Shown: piece after piece, positions 56,201-64,000 of the stretch
How positions within the stretch are numbered: position 1 is the first letter of the stretch
Layout of the letters: every line of letters starts with the position of its first letter
Assembly (NCBI RefSeq): GCF_050948215.1
Contig: NW_027488829.1
Location: 1 to 64,000, forward strand
DNA length: 64,000 nucleotides
Reading direction: 5' to 3'
Origin: Halictus rubicundus
Lineage: Eukaryota > Arthropoda > Insecta > Hymenoptera > Halictidae
Notes under the pieces: model-generated
The model's input: only the letters and a program-made list of their open reading frames with translations
Told to the model about the DNA's origin: nothing
The model's database searches: none
Program-made: the position numbers and the translations under genes

Positions 56201-58585
56201 ATCCTATCCTATCCTCTATCCTATCCTATCCTCTATCCTATCCTATCCTCTATCCTATCCTATTCTCTATCCTATCCTATCCTCTATCCTATCCTATCCT
56301 CTATCCTATCCCATCCTCTATCCTATCCTATCCTCTATCCTATCCTATCCTCTATCCTATCCTATCCTCTATCGTATCCTATTCTCTATCCTCTCCTATC
56401 CTCTATCCTATCCTATCCTCTATCGTATCCTATCCTCTATCGTATCCTCTATCCTATCCTATCCTCTATCCTATCCTATCCTCTATCCTATCCTATCCTC
56501 TATCCTATCCTATCCTCTATCCTATCCTATCCTCTATCCTATCCTATCCTCTATCCTATCCTATCCTCTATCCTATCCTATCCTCTATCCTATCCTATCC
56601 TCTATCCTATCCTATCCTCTATCCTATCCTCTATCCTATATTATCCTCTATCATATCCCATCCTCTATCCTATCCTATCCTCTATCCTATCCTATCCTCT
56701 ATCCTATCCTTTCCTCTATCCTATCCTATTCTCTATCCTATCCTATCCTCTATCCTATCGTATCCTCTATCGTATCCTATCCTCTATCCTATTAAATCCT
56801 ATATCGTATCCTCTATCCTATCCTATCCTCTATCCTATCCTATCCTCTATCCTATCCTATCCTCTATCCTATCCTATCCTCTATCCTATCCTATCCTCTA
56901 TCCTATCCTATCCTCTATCCTATCCTATTCTCTATCCTATCCTATCCTCTATCCTATCCTATCCTCTATCCTATCCTATCCTATATCCTATCCTATCCTC
57001 TATCCTATATTATCCTCTATCATATCCCATCCTCTATCCTATCCTATCCTCTATCCTATCCTATCCTCTATCCTATCCTTTCCTCTATCCTATCCTATTC
57101 TCTATCCTATCCTATCCTCTATCCTATCGTATCCTCTATCGTATCCTATCCTCTATCCTATTAAATCCTATATCGTATCCTCTATCCTATCCTATCCTCT
57201 ATCCTATCCTATCCTCTATCCTATCCTATCCTCTATCCTATCCTTTCCTCTATCCTATCCTATTCTCTATCCTATCCTATCCTCTATCCTATCGTATCCT
57301 CTATCGTATCCTATCCTCTATCCTATCCTATCCTCAATCCTATCCTATCCTCTATCCTATCCTATCCTCTATCGTATCCTATCCTCCATCCTATCCTATC
57401 CTCTATCCTATATTATCCTCTATCCTATCCCATCCTCTATCCTATTAAATCCTATATCGTATCCTCTATCCTATGCTATCCTCTATCGTATCATATCCTC
57501 TATCCTATCCTATCCTCTATCCTATCCTATCCTCTATCCTATCCTATCCTCTATCCTATCCTATCCTCAATCCTATCCTATCCTCTATCCTATCCTATCC
57601 TCTATCGTATCCTATCCTCCATCCTATCCTATCCTCTATCCTATATTATCCTCTATCCTATCCCATCCTCTATCCTATCCTATCCTATCCTCTATCCTAT
57701 CCTATCCTCTATCCTATCCTATCCTCAATCCTATCCTATCCTCTACCCTATCCTATCCTCTATCGTATCCTATCCTCCATCCTATCCTATCCTCTATCCT
57801 ACATTATCCTCTATCCTATCCCATCCTCTATCCTATCCCATCCTCTATCCTATCCTATCCTCTATCCTATCCTATCCTCTATCCTATCCTATCCTCTATC
57901 CTATCCTATACTCTATCCTATCCTATCCTGTATCATATCCTATCCTCTATCCTATCCTATCCTCTATCCTATTCTATCCTCTATCCTATCCAATCCTATA
58001 TCCTATTCTCTATCCTATCCAATCCCCTATCCTATCCTATCCGCTATCCTATCCAATCCTATATCCTATCCTCTATCCTATCCTATCCTTTATCGTATCC
58101 TATCCTCTATCCTATTAAATCCTATATCGTATCCTCAATCCTATCCTATCCTCTATCGTATCCTATCCTCTATCCTATCCTATCCTCTATCCTATCCTAT
58201 CCTCTATCCTATCCTATCCTCTATCCTATATTATCCTCTATCCTATCCTATCCTCTATCCTATCCTATCCTCTATCCTATCCTATCCTCTATCCTATCCT
58301 ATCCTCTATCCTGTCCTATTCTCTATCCTATCCTATCCTCCATCCTATCCTATCCTCTATCCTATCCCATCCTCTATCCTATCCTATCCTCTATCCTATC
58401 CTATCCTCTATCCTATCCTATCCTCTATCGTATCCTATTCTCTATCCTATCCTATCCTCTATCCTATCCTATCCTCTATCCTATCCTATCCTCTATCCTA
58501 TCCTTTCCTCTATCCTATCCTATTCTCTATCCTATCCTATCCTCTATCCTATCGTATCCTCTATCGTATCCTATCCTCTATCCTA
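53230..58585 (+). repeat. Zone F: ordinary satellite and right member of the 7.4-kb duplication
   Basis: 53.6-54.35 kb repeats 45.5-46.3 kb at an offset of about 8099 (TATTCTCTCC variant 46112/54211). From 54.36 kb onward it repeats 46.96-50.9 kb at 7400 and then 7655 bp. X is at 55408, Y at 54631 and 58020. A Z marker at 57473 begins a 626-codon open frame that runs into the next divergent cassette and is not a gene. Nothing other than satellite is visible. Confidence 0.82.
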
Positions 58586-60340
58586 TTATTTCCTATATCG
58601 TATCCTCTATCCTATCCTATCCTCTATCCTATCCTATCCTCTATCCTATCCTATCCTCTATCCTATCCTATCCTCTATCCTATCCTATCCTCTATCCTAT
58701 CCTATCCTCTATCCTATCCTATCCTCTATCCTATCCTATCCTCTATCCTATCCTATCCTCTATCCTATCCTATCCTCTATCCTATCCTATCCTCTATCCT
58801 ATCCTATCCTCTATCCTATCCTATCCTCTATCCTATCCTATCCTCTATCCTATCCTATCCTCTATCCTATCCTATCCTCTATCCTATTCTATATCCTATC
58901 CTATCCTCTATCCTATCCTATCCCCTATCCTATCCTCTATCCTATCCTCTATCCGATCCTATCCTCTATCCTGTCCTCTATCCTATCCTATCATCTATCT
59001 TATCCTATCCTCCATCCTATCGTATCCTCTATCCGATCCTATCGTATTCTCTATCCTATCGTATCATATCATCTATCCTATCCTATCCTCTAACCAATTT
59101 TATCCTCAATCCTATCCTATCCTGTAAGCTATCCTATCCTCTATCCTTACCTATCCTCTATCATATCCTATCTTGTATACTATCCTATCCTCTATCCTAT
59201 AATATCATCTATCCTATCCTATCCTCAACCCTGTCCTATCCTCAATCCTATCCTATAGTCTATCCTATCCTATCCGCAATCCTATCCTATCCTGTATCCT
59301 ATAATATCCTCTATCCTTTCCAATCTCCTATCCTATCATCTATCCTGTCCTAACCTATCCTCTATCCTATCCAATCCACAATCCTATCCTATCCTCTATA
59401 ATATCGTATCCACTATCATATCCTGTCCTCTTTCCTATAGTATCATCTATCCTATCGTATCCTCAATCCTATCCTAGCCTCTATCCTATCCTATCCTCAA
59501 TTCTATCCTAGCCTCTATCCTATCCTATCCTCTATCCTATCCTGTCCTCTATAATATCGTATCCTCTATCCTATCCTATCCTCTATACTCTCCTATCCTC
59601 AATCCTATCCTATTCCCTATCCTATCCTATACTCTATCCTGTCCTATCCTCTATCCTATCCTATCCTCTATCCTATCCTATCCTCTGTCCTATCCTACCC
59701 TCTGTCCTATCCTATCCTATATCCTACCCTCTGTCCTATCCTATCCTATATCCTACCCTCTGTCCTATCCTATCCTATATCCTATCCTATCCTCTATCCT
59801 ATCCCATCCTCTATCGTATCCTATCCTCTATCCTATCCCATTCCTCTATCTAATCGTATCCTCTACCCTATCCTATCCTCTATCCTATCCCATCCTCTAT
59901 CCTATCCTATCCTCTATCCTACGATATCCTCTATCCTATCCTCTATCCTATCCTCTATCCTATCCTATCTTCTATTATATAATATCCTCTATCCCATCCT
60001 ATCCTCCATCCTATCCTATCCTCTATCCTATCCTATCTTCTATTTTATCATATCCTCTATCCCATCCTATCCTCCATCCTATCCTATCTTCTATCCTATC
60101 CTATCCTCTATCCTATCCTATCCTCTATCCTATCCTATCCTCAATCCTATCCTATTCCCTATCCTATCCTATACTCTATCCTGTCCTATCCTCTATCCTA
60201 TCCTATCCTCTATCCTATCCTATCCTCTGTCCTATCCTACCCTCTGTCCTATCCTATCCTATATCCTACCCTCTGTCCTATCCTATCCTATATCCTACCC
60301 TCTGTCCTATCCTATCCTATATCCTATCCTATCCTCTATC
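58586..60340 (+). repeat. Zone E cassette, second copy, truncated
   Basis: TTATTTCC 58586, TATTCTATATCC 58883, AACCAATTTT 59092, ATTCCC 59612 and CATTCC 59839 match the first cassette in order. The second 542-bp unit starts (ATTCCC at 60154) but stops after its GTCC-rich subrepeats near 60340. There the sequence continues directly into the CTATCGTATCC, CTCCATCC, TACATTATCC block that precedes a Y at 60613. The join is therefore a recombination junction inside the 542-bp unit. No gene was found. Confidence 0.82.
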
Positions 60341-61178
60341 CTATCCTATCCTCTATCGTATCCTATCCTCCATCCTATCCTATCCTCTATCCTACATTAT
60401 CCTCTATCCTATCCCATCCTCTATCCTATCCCATCCTCTATCCTATCCTATCCTCTATCCTATCCTATCCTCTATCCTATCCTATCCTCTATCCTATCCT
60501 ATACTCTATCCTATCCTATCCTGTATCATATCCTATCCTCTATCCTATCCTATCCTCTATCCTATTCTATCCTCTATCCTATCCAATCCTATATCCTATT
60601 CTCTATCCTATCCAATCCCCTATCCTATCCTATCCGCTATCCTATCCAATCCTATATCCTATCCTCTATCCTATCCTATCCTTTATCGTATCCTATCCTC
60701 TATCCTATTAAATCCTATATCGTATCCTCAATCCTATCCTATCCTCTATCGTATCCTATCCTCTATCCTATCCTATCCTCTATCCTATCCTATCCTCTAT
60801 CCTATCCTATCCTCTATCCTATATTATCCTCTATCCTATCCTATCCTCTATCCTATCCTATCCTCTATCCTATCCTATCCTCTATCCTATCCTATCCTCT
60901 ATCCTGTCCTATTCTCTATCCTATCCTATCCTCCATCCTATCCTATCCTCTATCCTATCCCATCCTCTATCCTATCCTATCCTCTATCCTATCCTATCCT
61001 CTATCCTATCCTATCCTCTATCGTATCCTATTCTCTATCCTATCCTATCCTCTATCCTATCCTATCCTCTATCCTATCCTATCCTCTATCCTATCCTTTC
61101 CTCTATCCTATCCTATTCTCTATCCTATCCTATCCTCTATCCTATCGTATCCTCTATCGTATCCTATCCTCTATCCTA
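60341..61178 (+). repeat. Y-containing block between cassette copies 2 and 3
   Basis: Repeats 57.75-58.58 kb at an offset of 2593 bp: TACATTATCC 57800/60393, Y 58020/60613 and TTATTTCC 58586/61179. It is ordinary satellite with one Y block, and it restores the normal approach to a divergent cassette. Together with the cassette it forms a tandem repeat of about 2.55-2.6 kb. Confidence 0.82.
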
Positions 61179-64000
61179 TTATTTCCTATATCGTATCCTC
61201 TATCCTATCCTATCCTCTATCCTATCCTATCCTCTATCCTATCCTATCCTCTATCCTATCCTATCCTCTATCCTATCCTATCCTCTATCCTATCCTATCC
61301 TCTATCCTATCCTATCCTCTATCCTATCCTATCCTCTATCCTATCCTATCCTCTATCCTATCCTATCCTCTATCCTATCCTATCCTCTATCCTATCCTAT
61401 CCTCTATCCTATCCTATCCTCTATCCTATTCTATATCCTATCCTATCCTCTATCCTATCCTATCCCCTATCCTATCCTCTATCCTATCCTCTATCCGATC
61501 CTATCCTCTATCCTGTCCTCTATCCTATCCTATCATCTATCTTATCCTATCCTCTATCCTATCGTATCCTCTATCCGATCCTATCGTATTCTCTATCCTA
61601 TCGTATCATATCATCTATCCTATCCTATCCTCTAACCAATTTTATCCTCAATCCTATCCTATCCTGTAAGCTATCCTATCCTCTATCCTTACCTATCCTC
61701 TATCATATCCTATCTTGTATACTATCCTATCCTCTATCCTATAATATCATCTATCCTATCCTATCCTCAACCCTGTCCTATCCTCAATCCTATCCTATAG
61801 TCTATCCTATCCTATCCGCAATCCTATCCTATCCTGTATCCTATAATATCCTCTATCCTTTCCAATCTCCTATCCTATCATCTATCCTGTCCTAACCTAT
61901 CCTCTATCCTATCCAATCCACAATCCTATCCTATCCTCTATAATATCGTATCCACTATCATATCCTGTCCTCTTTCCTATAGTATCATCTATCCTATCGT
62001 ATCCTCAATCCTATCCTAGCCTCTATCCTATCCTATCCTCAATTCTATCCTAGCCTCTATCCTATCCTATCCTCTATCCTATCCTGTCCTCTATAATATC
62101 GTATCCTCTATCCTATCCTATCCTCTATACTCTCCTATCCTCAATCCTATCCTATTCCCTATCCTATCCTATACTCTATCCTGTCCTATCCTCTATCCTA
62201 TCCTATCCTCTATCCTATCCTATCCTCTGTCCTATCCTACCCTCTGTCCTATCCTATCCTATATCCTACCCTCTGTCCTATCCTATCCTATATCCTACCC
62301 TCTGTCCTATCCTATCCTATATCCTATCCTATCCTCTATCCTATCCCATCCTCTATCGTATCCTATCCTCTATCCTATCCCATTCCTCTATCTAATCGTA
62401 TCCTCTACCCTATCCTATCCTCTATCCTATCCCATCCTCTATCCTATCCTATCCTCTATCCTACGATATCCTCTATCCTATCCTCTATCCTATCCTCTAT
62501 CCTATCCTATCTTCTATTATATAATATCCTCTATCCCATCCTATCCTCCATCCTATCCTATCCTCTATCCTATCCTATCTTCTATTTTATCATATCCTCT
62601 ATCCCATCCTATCCTCCATCCTATCCTATCTTCTATCCTATCCTATCCTCTATCCTATCCTATCCTCTATCCTATCCTATCCTCAATCCTATCCTATTCC
62701 CTATCCTATCCTATACTCTATCCTGTCCTATCCTCTATCCTATCCTATCCTCTATCCTATCCTATCCTCTGTCCTATCCTACCCTCTGTCCTATCCTATC
62801 CTATATCCTACCCTCTGTCCTATCCTATCCTATATCCTACCCTCTGTCCTATCCTATCCTATATCCTATCCTATCCTCTATCCTATCCCATCCTCTATCG
62901 TATCCTATCCTCTATCCTATCCCATTCCTCTATCTAATCGTATCCTCTACCCTATCCTATCCTCTATCCTATCCCATCCTCTATCCTATCCTATCCTCTA
63001 TCCTACGATATCCTCTATCCTATCCTCTATCCTATCCTCTATCCTATCCTATCTTCTATTATATAATATCCTCTATCCCATCCTATCCTCCATCCTATCC
63101 TATCCTCTATCCTATCCTATCTTCTATTTTATCATATCCTCTATCCCATCCTATCCTCCATCCTATCCTATCTTCTATCCTATCCTATCCTCTATCCTAT
63201 CCTATCCTCTATCCTATCCTATCCTCTATCCCATCCTATTCTCTATCCTATCGTATCCTCTATCCTATCCTATCCTGTATCCTATCCTATCCTCTATCCT
63301 ATCCTATCCTCTATCCTATCCTATCCTGTATCATATCCTATCCTCTATCCTATCCTATCCTCTATCCTATTCTATCCTCTTTCCTATCCAATCCTATATC
63401 CTATTCTCTATCCTATCCTATCCTCTATCGTATCCTATCCCCTATCCTGTCCAATCCTCTATCCTATCCTATCCGCTATCCTATCCAATCCTATATCCTA
63501 TTCTCTATCCTATCCTATCCTATCCTTTATCGTATCCTATCCTCTATCCTATTAAATCGTATATCGGACCCTCTATCCTATCCTATCCTCTATCGTATCC
63601 TATCCTCTATCGTATCCTATCCTCTATCCTATCCTATCCTCTATCCTATCCTATCCTCTATCCTATCCTATCCTCTATCCTATCCTATCCTCTATCCTAT
63701 CCTATCCTCTATCCTATACTATCCTCTATCCTATCCTATCCTCTATCCCATCCTATTCTCTATCCTATCCTATCCTCTATCCTATCCTATCCTGTTCCCT
63801 ATCCTATCCTCTATCCTATCCTATCCTCTATCCTATCCTATCCTCTATCCTATCCTATCCTCTATCCTATCCTATCCTCAATCCTATCCTATCCTCTATC
63901 CTATCCTATTCTCTATCCTATCCTATCCTCTATCCTATCCTATCCTCTATCCTATCCTATCCTCTATCCTATCCTATTCTCTATCCTATCCTCTATCGTA
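61179..64000 (+). repeat. Zone E cassette, third copy, and following satellite to the window end
   Basis: Markers repeat the first cassette at exactly 10333 bp: AACCAATTTT 51301/61634, CATTCC 52048/62381 and 52590/62923, CTCTTTCC 53044/63377, and TTAAATCG 53219/63552. Both 542-bp units are present. Relative to copy 2 the offset is 2542 (59092/61634), which is 51 bp, or three 17-bp units, less than the 2593 measured just before it. After 63230 ordinary satellite with a CCTGTCCAATCC variant runs to the edge. The cassette is therefore part of a larger pattern that probably continues. Confidence 0.85.

Larger units (their letters stand above)
46957..60300 (+). repeat. Large duplication, offset stepping 7400, 7655, 7791 bp
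   Basis: Markers in 46.96-52.4 kb recur downstream in the same order. Y 47231/54631 and X 48008/55408 differ by 7400. TACATTATCC 50145/57800, Y 50365/58020 and TTATTTCC 50931/58586 differ by 7655. AACCAATTTT 51301/59092, ATTCCC 51821/59612 and CATTCC 52048/59839 differ by 7791. The steps are 255 and 136 bp, which are 15 and 8 units of 17 bp. The copies therefore changed length by whole units after duplication. The 57.24-57.5 kb stretch, which carries an extra Z marker, accounts for part of the first step. Confidence 0.86.
12331..64000 (+). repeat. CCTATCCTATCCTCTAT 17-bp satellite array (main array)
   Basis: About 51.7 kb, roughly 3000 units, of a 17-bp unit made of CCTAT, CCTAT and CCTCTAT. 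The 7-mer is a CCTAT with CT duplicated. Common point variants are CCCAT, TTCTC, CGTAT, CATAT, GTATC, TATTATCC and TTAAATCC, and they recur in fixed order, which gives higher-order repeats. The plus strand is nearly free of G, so strand asymmetry is extreme. The perfect unit has no stop codon in any forward frame and translates as a 17-residue Leu/Ser/Tyr/Pro/Ile repeat. ATG comes only from rare CTATGCTAT variants, and stops mostly from TATTAAATC. There is no promoter, splice or non-satellite sequence. I place no gene in it. The array runs off the right edge. Confidence 0.97.

Noticed and set aside
12331..59353. Many long plus-strand open frames (up to 862 codons) with a Leu/Ser/Tyr/Pro/Ile 17-residue repeat
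   Set aside because: The CCTAT unit lacks stops in all three frames, so any array is open by default. Starts are rare CTATGCTAT variants and ends are TATTAAATC variants. No codon bias, domain, start context or non-repeat sequence is present.
12331..64000. CRISPR-like or clustered spaced repeats
   Set aside because: There are no unique spacers. All intervening sequence is the same satellite.
12331..64000. Known human satellites (CATTC pentamer families or 171-bp alpha satellite)
   Set aside because: The unit sequence and period do not match either. No assignment to a species is possible from this window.

Overview
The window contains no gene, RNA gene, CRISPR array or transposon that I can support. 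It is a very long tandem array of one 17-bp satellite, of the kind found in eukaryotic heterochromatin (centromeric, subtelomeric or sex-chromosome satellite blocks). Nothing identifies the species. On the plus strand of the right part the unit is CCTAT-CCTAT-CCTCTAT: two pentamers plus a pentamer with an extra CT. The strand is almost free of G. Every long reading frame is a by-product, because the perfect unit has no stop codon in any forward frame.

Layout: 1-3930 carries the satellite in inverted orientation (GGATA strand on top). 3931-4915 is a disordered transition. 4916-11736 looks like a different satellite (TTCAC-type). 11737-11775 is a C-run plus a short non-satellite stretch. 11776-12060 looks like a CCACA-type microsatellite, and 12061-12330 grades back. 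12331-64000 is the CCTAT satellite, continuing past the window end.

The main result is that the three 'different' arrays are one array. All have the same 5+5+7 architecture. The TTCAC array becomes the GGATA strand if every base is shifted one step (A read as C, C as G, G as T, T as A). The CCACA array becomes the CCTAT strand with A read as C and T read as A. Rare marker variants survive this translation base for base. Once translated, positions 1-11750 are the reverse complement of 11752 to about 23615. Fifteen or more landmark pairs mirror around one axis at about 11751, exactly at the C-run. The left half is therefore a 23.6-kb fold-back palindrome whose inner left arm, and the first few hundred bases of its right arm, are written in a substituted alphabet. 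No mutational process I know does this. The most likely cause is a fold-back (template then complement) long read with systematic repeat miscalling carried into an assembly, but this is inference.

The right array has real higher-order structure. Marker blocks X (CAATAACC), Y (CAATCCCC) and Z (TATGCTATCC with CGTATCATATCC) alternate. Tandem duplications have offsets of 7204, 2872, 2600, about 2110, 1022, 1315, 7400-7791 and 10333 bp. A divergent subfamily containing a 542-bp tandem repeat occurs at 50.9-53.2, 58.6-60.3 and 61.2-63.2 kb. Several length differences between copies are whole multiples of 17 bp, as expected of in-register unequal exchange.
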